In this document: positions 1 through 12,400 of the stretch, one piece after another
Numbering within the stretch: the stretch's first letter is position 1
Layout: each line of letters opens with the position of its first letter
Assembly: GCF_002775205.1 (NCBI RefSeq)
Contig: NC_036456.1
Span: 13,481,463 to 13,545,462 of the forward strand
DNA: 64,000 nt
Reading direction: 5' to 3'
Source of the DNA: Xiphophorus maculatus
Lineage: Eukaryota; Chordata; Actinopteri; Cyprinodontiformes; Poeciliidae
Program-made: the position numbers and the translations under genes
Notes under the pieces: model-generated
Databases searched by the model: none
What the model saw: the letters and a program-made list of their open reading frames with translations, nothing else
Told to the model about the DNA's origin: nothing

Positions 1-491
1 GGTTGTGGTTGGAACTGTTGTGGTAGTGGTTGGAGCTTCTGTGGTTGTGGCTGGAGCACCTGTAGTTGTAGTTGGAGTAGCTGTCACTGTGGTTGGAGCA
101 GTTGTGGTTGTGGTTGGAGCAGCTGTGGTTGTGGTTGGAGCCGCTGTGGATGTAGTTGGAGGAACTGTGGTTGTGGTTGGAGCCGATGTGGTTGTAGTTG
201 ATCCAGCTGTTGTTGTGGTTGGAGCCCCTGTGGTTGTGGTTGGAGCAGCTGTGGTTGTGGTTGGAGCATCTGTAGTGGTAGTTGGAGCAGCAGTGGTTGT
301 GGTTGGAGCCACTGTAGTTGGAGCCTCTGTGGTTGTAGATGGAGTAGCTTCAGTTGTCGTTGCAGTCGCTGTGGTTGCGGCTGGAGCCGATGTGGTTGTA
401 GTTGGAGAAGCTGTGGTTGTAGATGGAGCTGCTGTGGTTGTGGTTGGAGACACTGTGGTTGTAGTTGGATCTGCTGTGGTTGTTGTATGTG
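1..491 (-). CDS. Gene L PTS exon of cassette 4 (cut by window edge)
   Basis: Begins at the acceptor ...aatataacag before base 491 with A-H-T-T-T-T-A-D-P-T-T-T-T-V-S-P, exactly like the starts at 8509 and 15399, and continues as PTS repeat off the left edge. The next SEA domain and the gene's C-terminus lie outside the window. Confidence 0.85.
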
Positions 492-3400
492 CTGTTATAT
501 TTATTGTATTTACCAAATGTGCACAGCATAGAAGAACTAAAAAAGAATTCCGTTCTTCTAAGCTGTTCTCAACATACTCTCAATTTTCTTAAATTAGTTT
601 ATTCCTCTTACCTGGGTCACTAATAGCAACCGTGTCTGCTAGTACGTTGAATTCCCTGATGTTTGGAGCCTCATTAACCAAAATGTCTTTAATTAGTGTA
701 TCATTAGGAGAAGATGATGACTGAAATTCAAGGTCCACAGAGTTGATAATTGATCCAGCCCTGCAAATGTATGAGCATAATTAGTTATTGTCTACAAGTG
801 CCTTCCTACAAAAGTTTATAATTTCTTGAGCAAACTACAAAGAAATTACCTGAATCTCATGGCTCCAGTCTTTTGGAATGAGGGGAAAGCTCTTCTGAAA
901 AGTGGGTCAAGCTACGTGGAGAAAATAAGAATGTTAAGTGTACAATTTTAAAAAATGTTTTTCTGGATATCACTAGATATAAACATTATTACAATTAATA
1001 TATTTTGTTGTATTGATTTCAATAGAAATTCTACATACTCCTCTAAATGAAAAAGAATGAAAGTATATGTTGTGATGTTTGAGGAAAATTAAGACTACAT
1101 TCTAGGTAAGCAATACATTTTATAATATTTATAAGATACATATGTATTTTTTAAATTTAGAATAAAACTTAACTCACATCTTCAAGTTGAAGAGATACAC
1201 AAAATATTTATATTCATATAAAAAGATATTAATTTATGAAGCAGAATTCATTTTTATAAAAATTACAATGAACACTGTTTTGGAAGTAAGAAATGTAAAC
1301 ATACTCGATTCATTATATGTCCAGAGCGTGTTTGGAATCCTGATGATGATGGGTCTCCCAAATCAGAGGTGAATACTTCATCAGACTTAAAAGTCAGTTG
1401 TTTTATTAATGCTGGAGCTGCTACAGTTGTGGTTGCAGCGGCTGTGGTTGTGGTTGGAGCCGCTGTGGTTGTGGTTGGAGAAGCTGTGGTTGTAGTTGGA
1501 GCTGCTGTTGTTGTGGTTGGAGCTGCTGTTGTTGTGGTTGGAGCAACTGTTGTTGTGGTTGGAGCTGCTGTGGTTGTGGTCGGAGCATCGCTGGTTGTGG
1601 TTGGAGCCGCTGTTGTTGTGGTTGTAGCTGTTGTTGTTGTGGTTGGAGCCGCTGTTGTTGTGGTTGGAGCCATTGTGGTTGTGGTTGGAGCAGCTGTGGT
1701 TGTGATTGGAGCTGTTGTGGTTGTGGTTGGAGCAGCTGTTGTTGTGGTTGTCGTTGGGGCAGCTGTTGTCGTGGTTGGAGCAGCTGTTGTTGTGGTTGGA
1801 GCCGCTGTGGTTGTGGTTGGAGCCGCTGTGGTTGTGGTTGGAGCAGCTGTGGTTGTAGTTGGAGCCGTTGTGGTTGTGGTTGGAGCAGTTGTTGTTGTGG
1901 TTGGAGCAGCTGTGGTTGTGGTTGGAGCCGCTGTTGTTGTGGTTACAGCTGTTGTGGTTGGAGCGCCTGTTGTTGTGGTTGGAAAAGTTGTTGTTGTGGT
2001 TGGAGCTGCTGTGGTTGTGGTTGTAGCAGCTGCTGTTGTGGTTGAAACAACTGTGGCTGTGGTTGTAGCAGCTGTGGACGTGGTTGTAGCAGCTGTTGTT
2101 GTGGTTGGAGCGGCTGTGGTTGTGGTTGTAGCTGTTGTGGTTGTGGTTGGAGCGGCTGTGGTTGTGGTTGGAGAGGATTTGGTTTTGGTCGGAGCAGCTG
2201 TTGTTGTGGTCGGAGCTGCTGTGGTTGTGGTTTGAGCCGCTGTTGTTGTGGTTGGAGCATCTGTGGTTGTGGTTGGAACAGCTGTTGTTGTGGTTGGAGC
2301 CACTGTTGTTGTGGTTGGAGCCATTGTGGTTGTGGTTGGAGCAGCTGTGGTTGTGATTGGAGCTGTTGTGCTGGTGGTTGGAGCAGCTGTGGTTGTGGTT
2401 GTCGTTGGGGCAGCTGTTGTCGTGGTTGGAGCAGTTGTAGTTGTGGTCGGAGCACCTGTGGTGGTGGTTGAAGCCACTGTGGTTGTGGTTGCAGCACCTG
2501 TGATGGTGGTTGGAGCCACTGTGGTTGTGGTTAGAGCCTCTGTGGTTGTAGTTGGAGCAGCTGTAGTTGTAGTTGGAGCAGCTGTAGTTATGGTTGGAGC
2601 AAGTGTAGTTGGAGCCTCTGTGGTTGTAGTTGGAGCAGCTGTGGTTGTGGTTTGGGCAGCTGTGGTTGTGGTTGGAGGAGCAGTTGTGGTTGTTACTGCT
2701 GTGGTTGGAGCTGCTGTGGTTGTGGTTGGAGACAGTGTTGTTTTACTTGGATCTGTTGTTGTTGTGGATGGAGCTGCTGTGGTTGTGGTCGGAGCCACTG
2801 TGGTTGTGGTTGGAGCTTCTGTGGTTGTTGTTGTAACAGCTGTAGCTGTGGTTGGTGAAGCTGTTGTGGTGGTTGGAGCAGGTGTTGTCGTTGGAGGTGC
2901 CGTAGTTGTTGAAGCAGCAGTGGTTGTGGTTGGAGTGGCTGTGGTTGTGGCTGGAGCTGCCGTAGTTGTTCTTTGAGTAGCAGTGGTTGTGGTTGTTACT
3001 GCTGTGGTTGGACCTGCTGTGGTTGTGGTTGAAGCAGCTGTTGTTGTGGTTGGAGCCTCTGTGGTTGTAGTTGGAACAGCTGTAGTTGTAGTTGGGGCCA
3101 CTGATCTTGTGGTTGGAGCAGGTGATGATGTTGTTGGAGCCGCTGTTGTTGTAGTTGGAGCAGCTGTTGTTGTGGTTGGAACAGCTGTTGTTGTGGTTGG
3201 AGCTGCTGTTGTTGTGGATGGAGCAGCTGTGGTTGTAGTTGGAGCCGTTGTGGTTGTGGTTGGAGCAGGTGTTGCTGTGGTTGGAGTAGGTGTTGTTGTT
3301 GTTGGAGCTGCCGTAGATGTTGTTGGAGCAGCAGTGGTTGTGGTTGGAGCCGTCGTGGTTGTTGTTGGAGCTGCCATAGTTGTTGTTGGAGTAGCAGTGG

Positions 3401-6400
3401 TTGTGGTTGTTACTGCTGTGGTTGGAGCTGCTGTGGTTGTGGTTGGAGACACTGTTGTTTTACTTGGATCTGTTGTTGTTGTGGATGGAGCTGCTGTGGT
3501 TGTGGTCGGAGCCACTGTGGTTGTGGTTGGAGCTTCTGTGGTTGTTGGTGGAGCAGCTGTGGTTGTGGTTGGAGACACTGTTGTTGTAGTTGGAGCGACT
3601 GTGGATGTGGTTGGAGCTTCTGTGGTTGTGGTTGTAACAGCTGTAGCTGTGGTTGGTGTAGCTGTTGTGGTGGTTGGAGCAGGTGTTGTCGTTGGAGGTG
3701 CCGTAGTTGTTGAAGCAGCAGTGGTTGTGGTTGGAGCCGTCGTGGTTGTGGTTGGAGCTGCCGTAGTTGTTCTTTGAGTAGCAGTGGTTGTGGTTGTTAC
3801 TGCTGTGGTTGGACCTGCTGTGGTTGTGGTTGAAGCAGCTGTTGTTGTGGTTGGAGCCTCTGTGGTTGTAGTTGGAACAACTGTAGTTTTAGTTGGGGCC
3901 ACTGATCTTGTTGTTGGAGCAGGTGAAGTTGTTGTTGGAGCAGCAGTGGTTGTGGATGGAGCGGCTGTGGTTGTGGTTGGGGTTGGAGCCACAGTGGATG
4001 TGGTTGGAGCCACTGTGGTTGTGGTTAGAGCCTCTGTGGTTGTAGTTGGAGCAGCTGTAGTTGTAGTTGGAACAGCTGTAGTTATGGTTGGAGCAAGTGT
4101 AGTTGGAGCCTCTGTGGTTGTAGTTGGAGCAGCTGTGGTTGTGGTTTGGGCAGCTGTGGTTGTTGTTGGAGCCGCTGAGGTTGTTGTAGGAGAATTTGTG
4201 GTTGTTGTTGGAGCAGCTGTGGTTGTGGTTGGAGCTGTTGTGGTAGTGGTTGGAGCTTCTGTGGTTGTAGTTGGAGCAGCTGTAGTTGTAGGTGGAGCAG
4301 CTGTGGTTGTGGTTGGAGCAACTGTAGTTGTAGTTGGAGCAGCTGTGGTTGTGGTTGGAGCCTCTGTGGTTGTAGTTTGAGCATCTGTAGTGGTAGTTGG
4401 AGCAGCAGTGGTTGTGGTTGGAGCCACTGTAGTTGGAGCCTCTGTGGCTGTGGATGGAGCAGCTTCAGTTGTCGTTGCAGTCGCTGTGGTTGCGGCTGGA
4501 GCCGATGTGGTTGTAGTTGGAGAAGCTGTGGTTGTAGTTGGAGCATCTGTAGTGGTAGTTGTAGCAGCAGTGGTTGTGGTACCCAACACCACTGTAGTTG
4601 GAGCCTCTGTGGTTGTAGTTGGAGCAGCTGTAATTGTAGTTGGAGCAGCTGTAGTTATGGTTGGAGCAAGTGTAGTTGGAGCCTCTGTGGTTGTAGTTGG
4701 AGCAGCTGTGGTTGTGGTTTGGGCAGCTGTGGTTGTTGTTGGAGCAGCTGTTGTTGTGGTTGGAGCCTCTGAGGTTGTTGTAGGAGAATCTGTGGTTGTT
4801 GTTGGAGCAGCTGTGGTTGTGGTTGGAGCTGTGGTGGTAGTGGTTGGAGCTTCTGTGGTTGTGGCTGGAGCAACTGTAGTTGTAGTTGGAGTAGCTGTCA
4901 CTGTGGTTGGAGCCACTGTGGTTGTCGTTGGAGCAGTTGTGGTTGTGGTTGGAGCAGCTGTGGTTGTGGTTGGAGCCGCTGTGGATGTAGTTGGAGGAAC
5001 TGTGGTTGTGGCTGGAGCCGATGTGGTTGTAGTTGATCCAGCTGTTGTTGTGGTTGGAGCCCCTGTGGTTGTGGTTGGAGCAGCTGTGGTTGTGGTTGGA
5101 GCCTCTGTGATTGTAGTTTGAGCATTTGTAGTGGTAGTTGTAGCAGCAGTGGTTGTGGTTGTAGCCACTGTAGTTGGAGCCTCTGTGGTTGTAGTTGGAG
5201 CATCTTTAGTTGTAGGTGGAGCAGCTGTGGTTGTGGTCGGAGCACCTGTGGTGGTGGTTGTAGCCACTGTGGTTGTGGTCGGAGCACCTGTGGTGGTGGT
5301 TGGAGCCACTGTGGTTGTGGTTAGAGCCTCTGTGGTTGTAGTTGGAGCAGCTGTAGTTGTGGTTGAAGCAGGTGTTGTTGTTGTTGAAAATGCCGTAGTT
5401 GTTGTTGGAGCAGCTGTGGTTGTGGTTGTGGTTGGAGACACTGTTGTTGTAGTTGGAGCGACTGTGGATGTGGTTGGAGCTTCTGTGGTTGTGGTTGTAA
5501 CAGCTGTCGCTGTGGTTGGTGAAGCTGTTGTGGTGGTTGGAGCAGGTGTTGTCGTTGGAGGTGCCGTAGTTGTTGAAGCAGCAGTGGTTGTGGTTGGAGT
5601 GGCTGTGGTTGTGGTTGGAGCCGTCGTGGTTATGGTTGGAGCTGCCGTAGTTGTTCTTTGAGTAGCAGTGGTTGTGGTTGTTACTGCTGTGGTTGGACCT
5701 GCTGTGGTTGTGGTTGAAGCAGCTGTTGTTGTGGTTGGAGCCTCTGTGGTTGTAGTTGGAACAACTGTAGTTGTAGTTGGGGCCACTGATCTTGTGGTTG
5801 GAGCAGGTGATGTTGTTGGAGCAGCAGTGGTTGTGGATGGAGCGGCTGTGGTTGTGGTTGGGGTTGGAGCCACAGTGGATGTGGTTGGAGCCACTGTGGT
5901 TGTGGTTAGAGCCTCTGTGGTTGTAGTTGGAGCAGCTGTAGTTGTAGTTGGAGCAGCTGTAGTTATGGTTGGAGCAAGTGTAGTTGGAGCCTCTGTGGTT
6001 GTAGTTGGAGCAGCTGTGGTTGTGGTTGGAGCTGTTGTGGTAGTGGTTGGAGCTTCTGTGGTTGTGGCTGGAGCACCTGTAGTTGTAGTTGGAGTAGCTG
6101 TCACTGTGGTTGGAGCCACTGTGGTTGTGGTTGGTGCAGTTGTGGATGTGGTTGGAGCAGCTGTGGTTGTGGTTGGAGCCGCTGTGGATGTAGTTGGAGG
6201 AACTGTGGTTGTGGTTGGAGCCGATGTGGTTGTAGTTGATCCAGCTGTTGTTGTGGTTGGAGCAGCTGTGGTTGTGGGTGGAGCATCTGTAGTGGTAGTT
6301 GGAGCAGCTGTAGTTGTAGTTGGAGCAGCTGTAGTTATGGTTGGAGCAAGTGTAGTTGGAGCCTCTGTGGTTGTAGTTTGAGCATCTGTAGTGGTAGTTG

Positions 6401-9400
6401 GAGCAGCAGTGGTTGTGGTTGGAGCCACTGTAGTTGGAGCCTCTGTGGCTGTGGATGGAGCAGCTTCAGTTGTCGTTGCAGTCGCTGTGGTTGCGGCTGG
6501 AGCCGATGTGGTTGTAGTTGGAGAAGCTGTGGTTGTAGTTGGAGCATCTGTAGTGGTAGTTGTAGCAGCAGTGGTTGTGGTACCCAACACCACTGTAGTT
6601 GGAGCCTCTGTGGTTGTAGTTGGAGCAGCTGTAATTGTAGTTGGAGCAGCTGTAGTTATGGTTGGAGCAAGTGTAGTTGGAGCCTCTGTGGTTGTAGTTG
6701 GAGCAGCTGTGGTTGTGGTTTGGGCAGCTGTGGTTGTTGTTGGAGCAGCTGTTGTTGTGGTTGGAGCCTCTGAGGTTGTTGTAGGAGAATCTGTGGTTGT
6801 TGTTGGAGCAGCTGTGGTTGTGGTTGGAGCTGTGGTGGTAGTGGTTGGAGCTTCTGTGGTTGTGGCTGGAGCAACTGTAGTTGTAGTTGGAGTAGCTGTC
6901 ACTGTGGTTGGAGCCACTGTGGTTGTCGTTGGAGCAGTTGTGGTTGTGGTTGGAGCAGCTGTGGTTGTGGTTGGAGCCGCTGTGGATGTAGTTGGAGGAA
7001 CTGTGGTTGTGGCTGGAGCCGATGTGGTTGTAGTTGATCCAGCTGTTGTTGTGGTTGGAGCCCCTGTGGTTGTGGTTGGAGCAGCTGTGGTTGTGGTTGG
7101 AGCCTCTGTGATTGTAGTTTGAGCATCTGTAGTGGTAGTTGTAGCAGCAGTGGTTGTGGTTGTAGCCACTGTAGTTGGAGCCTCTGTGGTTGTAGTTGGA
7201 GCATCTTTAGTTGTAGGTGGAGCAGCTGTGGTTGTGGTCGGAGCACCTGTGGTGGTGGTTGTAGCCACTGTGGTTGTGGTCGGAGCACCTGTGGTGGTGG
7301 TTGGAGCCACTGTGGTTGTGGTTAGAGCCTCTGTGGTTGTAGTTGGAGCAGCTGTAGTTGTGGTTGAAGCAGGTGTTGTTGTTGTTGAAAATGCCGTAGT
7401 TGTTGTTGGAGCAGCTGTGGTTGTGGTTGTGGTTGGAGACACTGTTGTTGTAGTTGGAGCGACTGTGGATGTGGTTGGAGCTTCTGTGGTTGTGGTTGTA
7501 ACAGCTGTCGCTGTGGTTGGTGAAGCTGTTGTGGTGGTTGGAGCAGGTGTTGTCGTTGGAGGTGCCGTAGTTGTTGAAGCAGCAGTGGTTGTGGTTGGAG
7601 TGGCTGTGGTTGTGGTTGGAGCCGTCGTGGTTATGGTTGGAGCTGCCGTAGTTGTTCTTTGAGTAGCAGTGGTTGTGGTTGTTACTGCTGTGGTTGGACC
7701 TGCTGTGGTTGTGGTTGAAGCAGCTGTTGTTGTGGTTGGAGCCTCTGTGGTTGTAGTTGGAACAACTGTAGTTGTAGTTGGGGCCACTGATCTTGTGGTT
7801 GGAGCAGGTGATGTTGTTGGAGCAGCAGTGGTTGTGGATGGAGCGGCTGTGGTTGTGGTTGGGGTTGGAGCCACAGTGGATGTGGTTGGAGCCACTGTGG
7901 TTGTGGTTAGAGCCTCTGTGGTTGTAGTTGGAGCAGCTGTAGTTGTAGTTGGAGCAGCTGTAGTTATGGTTGGAGCAAGTGTAGTTGGAGCCTCTGTGGT
8001 TGTAGTTGGAGCAGCTGTGGTTGTGGTTGGAGCTGTTGTGGTAGTGGTTGGAGCTTCTGTGGTTGTGGCTGGAGCACCTGTAGTTGTAGTTGGAGTAGCT
8101 GTCACTGTGGTTGGAGCCACTGTGGTTGTGGTTGGTGCAGTTGTGGATGTGGTTGGAGCAGCTGTGGTTGTGGTTGGAGCCGCTGTGGATGTAGTTGGAG
8201 GAACTGTGGTTGTGGTTGGAGCCGATGTGGTTGTAGTTGATCCAGCTGTTGTTGTGGTTGGAGCAGCTGTGGTTGTGGGTGGAGCATCTGTAGTGGTAGT
8301 TGGAGCAGCAGTGGTTGTGGTTGGAGCCACTGTAGTTGGAGCCTCTGTGGTTGTAGATGGAGCAGCTTCAGTTGTCGTTGCAGTCGCTGTGGTTGCGGCT
8401 GGAGCCGATGTGGTTGTAGTTGGAGAAGCTGTGGTTGTAGATGGAGCTGCTGTGGTTGTGGTTGGAGACACTGTGGTTGTAGTTGGATCTGCTGTGGTTG
8501 TTGTATGTGCTGTTATATTTATTGTATTTACCAAATGTGCACAGCATAGAAGAACTAAAAAAGATTTGAGTTCTTCTAAGCTGTTCTCAACATACTCTCA
8601 ATTTTCTTAAATTAGTTTATTCCTCTTACCTGGGTCACTAATAGCAACCGTGTCTGCTAGTACGTTGAATTCCCTGATGTTTGAAGCCTCATTAACCAAA
8701 ATGTCTTTAATTAGTGTATCATTAGGAGAAGATGATGACTGAAATTCAAGGTCCACAGAGTTGATAATTGATCCAGCCCTGCAAATGTATGAGCATAATT
8801 AGTTATTGTCTACAAGTGCCTTCCTACAAAAGTTTATAATTTCTTGAGCAAACTACAAAGAAATTACCTGAATCTCATGGCTCCAGTCTTTTGGAATGAG
8901 GGGAAAGCTCTTCTGAAAAGTGGGTCAAGCTACGTGGAGAAAATAAGAATGTTAAGTGTACAATTTTAAAAAATGTTTTTCTGGATATCACTAGATATAA
9001 ACATTATTACAATTAATATATTTTGTTGTATTGATTTCAATAGAAATTCTACATACTCCTCTAAATGAAAAAGAATGAAAGTATATGTTGTGATGTTTGA
9101 GGAAAATTAAGACTACATTCTAGGTAAGCAATACATTTTATAATATTTATAACATACATATGTATTTTTTAAATTTAGAATAAAACTTAACTCACATCTT
9201 CAAGTTGAAGAGATACACAAAATATTTATATTCATATAAAAAGATATTAATTTATGAAGCAGAATTCATTTTTATAAAAATTACAATGAACACTGTTTTG
9301 GAAGTAAGAAATGTAAACATACTCGATTCATTATATGTCCAGAGCGTGTTTGGAATCCTGATGATGATGGGTCTCCCAAATCAGAGGTGAATACTTCATC

Positions 9401-12400
9401 AGACTTAAAAGTCAGTTGTTTTATTAATGCTGGAGCTGCTACAGTTGTGGTTGCAGCGGCTGTGGTTGTGGTTGGAGAAGCTGTGGTTGTAGTTGGAGCC
9501 GTTGTGGTTGTGGTTGGAGCCGTTGTGGTTGTGGTTGGAGCAACTGTTGTTGTGGTTGGAGCTGCTGTTGTTGTAGTTGGAGCAGCTGTTGTTGTGGTTG
9601 GAGCAGCTGTTGTTGTGGTTGGTACGGCTGTGGTTGTGGTTGTAGCTGTTGTGGTTGTGGTTGGAGCGGCTGTGGTTGTGGTTGGAGCGGATGTGGCTGT
9701 GGTCGGAGCAGCTGTTGTTGCGGTCGGAGCTGCTGTGGTTGTGGTTTGAGCCGCTGTTGTTGTGGTTGGAGCGGTTGTGGTTGTGATTGGAGCATCTGTG
9801 GTTGTGGTCGGAGCATCTGTGGTTGTGGTTGGAGCCGCTGTGGTTGTGGTTGGAGCAGCTGTGGTTGTGATTGGAGCTGTTGTGCTGGTGGTTGGAGCAG
9901 CTGTGGTTGTGGTTGTTGTTGTCGTTGGGGCAGCTGTTGTCGTGGTTGGAGCAGTTGTAGTTGTGGTTGGAGGAGCTGTGGTTGTGGTTGGAGCTGCTGT
10001 TGTTGTAGTTGGAGCAGCTGTTGTTGTGGTTGGAGCAGCTGTGGTTGTGGATGGAGCCGCTGTTGTTGTGGTTGGAGCCGATGTAGTTGTGGTTGGAGCC
10101 GCTGTGGTTGTGGTTGGAGCAGCTGTGGTTGTAGTTGGAGCCGTTGTGGTTGTGGTTGGAGCAACTGTGGTTGTGGTTGGAGCCGTTGTGGTTGTAGTTG
10201 ATGCAGCTGTGGTTGTGGTTGACACAGCTGTAGTTGTGGTTGGAGCAGCTGTGGTTGTGGTTGGAGCCGCTGTGGTTGTAGTTGGAGCATCTGTGGTTGT
10301 GGTCGGAGCATCTGTGGTTGTGGTTGGAGCCGCTGTTGTTGTGGTTGGAGCATCTGTGGTTGTGGTCGGAGCATCTGTGGTTGTGGTCGGGGCCGCTGTT
10401 GTTGTAGCTTTAGCAGCTGTTGTTCTGGTTGGAGCTGCTGTTGTTGTGGTTGGAGCAACTGTTGTTGTGGTTGGAGCTGCTGTGGTTGTGGTCGGAGCAT
10501 CGCTGGTTGTGGTTGGAGCCGCTGTTGTTGTGGTTGTAGCTGTTGTTGTTGTGGTTGGAGCCGCTGTTGTTGTGGTTGGAGCCATTGTGGTTGTGGTTGG
10601 AGCAGCTGTGGTTGTGATTGGAGCTGTTGTGGTTGTGGTTGGAGCAGCTGTTGTTGTGGTTGTCGTTGGGGCAGCTGTTGTCGTGGTTGGAGCAGCTGTT
10701 GTTGTGGTTGGAGCCGCTGTGGTTGTGGTTGGAGCCGCTGTGGTTGTGGTTGGAGCAGCTGTGGTTGTAGTTGGAGCCGTTGTGGTTGTGGTTGGAGCAG
10801 TTGTTGTTGTGGTTGGAGCAGCTGTGGTTGTGGTTGGAGCCGCTGTTGTTGTGGTTACAGCTGTTGTGGTTGGAGCGCCTGTTGTTGTGGTTGGAAAAGT
10901 TGTTGTTGTGGTTGGAGCTGCTGTGGCTGTGGTTGTAGCAGCTGTGGACGTGGTTGTAGCAGCTGTTGTTGTGGTTGGAGCGGCTGTGGTTGTGGTTGTA
11001 GCTGTTGTGGTTGTGGTTGGAGCGGCTGTGGTTGTGGTTGGAGAGGATTTGGTTTTGGTCGGAGCAGCTGTTGTTGTGGTCGGAGCTGCTGTGGTTGTGG
11101 TTTGAGCCGCTGTTGTTGTGGTTGGAGCATCTGTGGTTGTGGTTGGAACAGCTGTTGTTGTGGTTGGAGCCACTGTTGTTGTGGTTGGAGCCATTGTGGT
11201 TGTGGTTGGAGCAGCTGTGGTTGTGATTGGAGCTGTTGTGCTGGTGGTTGGAGCAGCTGTGGTTGTGGTTGTCGTTGGGGCAGCTGTTGTCGTGGTTGGA
11301 GCAGTTGTAGTTGTGGTCGGAGCACCTGTGGTGGTGGTTGAAGCCACTGTGGTTGTGGTTGCAGCACCTGTGATGGTGGTTGGAGCCACTGTGGTTGTGG
11401 TTAGAGCCTCTGTGGTTGTAGTTGGAGCAGCTGTAGTTGTAGTTGGAGCTGCTGTAGTTATGGTTGGAGCAAGTGTAGTTGGAGCCTCTGTGGTTGTAGT
11501 TGGAGCAGCTGTGGTTGTGGTTTGGGCAGCTGTGGTTGTGGTTGGAGGAGCAGTTGTGGTTGTTACTGCTGTGGTTGGAGCTGCTGTGGTTGTGGTTGGA
11601 GACAGTGTTGTTTTACTTGGATCTGTTGTTGTTGTGGATGGAGCTGCTGTGGTTGTGGTCGGAGCCACTGTGGTTGTGGTTGGAGCTTCTGTGGTTGTTG
11701 TTGTAACAGCTGTAGCTGTGGTTGGTGAAGCTGTTGTGGTGGTTGGAGCAGGTGTTGTCGTTGGAGGTGCCGTAGTTGTTGAAGCAGCAGTGGTTGTGGT
11801 TGGAGTGGCTGTGGTTGTGGCTGGAGCTGCCGTAGTTGTTCTTTGAGTAGCAGTGGTTGTGGTTGTTACTGCTGTGGTTGGACCTGCTGTGGTTGTGGTT
11901 GAAGCAGCTGTTGTTGTGGTTGGAGCCTCTGTGGTTGTAGTTGGAACAGCTGTAGTTGTAGTTGGGGCCACTGATCTTGTGGTTGGAGCAGGTGATGATG
12001 TTGTTGGAGCCGCTGTTGTTGTAGTTGGAGCAGCTGTTGTTGTGGTTGGAACAGCTGTTGTTGTGGTTGGAGCTGCTGTTGTTGTGGATGGAGCAGCTGT
12101 GGTTGTAGTTGGAGCCGTTGTGGTTGTGGTTGGAGCAGGTGTTGCTGTGGTTGGAGTAGGTGTTGTTGTTGTTGGAGCTGCCGTAGATGTTGTTGGAGCA
12201 GCAGTGGTTGTGGTTGGAGCCGTCGTGGTTGTTGTTGGAGCTGCCATAGTTGTTGTTGGAGTAGCAGTGGTTGTGGTTGTTACTGCTGTGGTTGGAGCTG
12301 CTGTGGTTGTGGTTGGAGACACTGTTGTTTTACTTGGATCTGTTGTTGTTGTGGATGGAGCTGCTGTGGTTGTGGTCGGAGCCACTGTGGTTGTGGTTGG

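Noticed and set aside
4377-4772. Cys/Gly/Trp-rich plus-strand frames resembling small cysteine-rich proteins
   Set aside because: Codon-shifted reading of GGTTGTGGTTGGAGC repeats; no signal peptide or cysteine spacing of a known family, and they recur wherever the repeat does.
1263-8534. Starting the gene L 3' exon at TTG 8534, or gene R exons at internal GTG/ATG codons such as 40578 and 58007
   Set aside because: These are just the first start-like triplets in an open frame. The frames continue to splice acceptors at 8509, 41552 and 58321 that are in phase with the preceding SEA exon.
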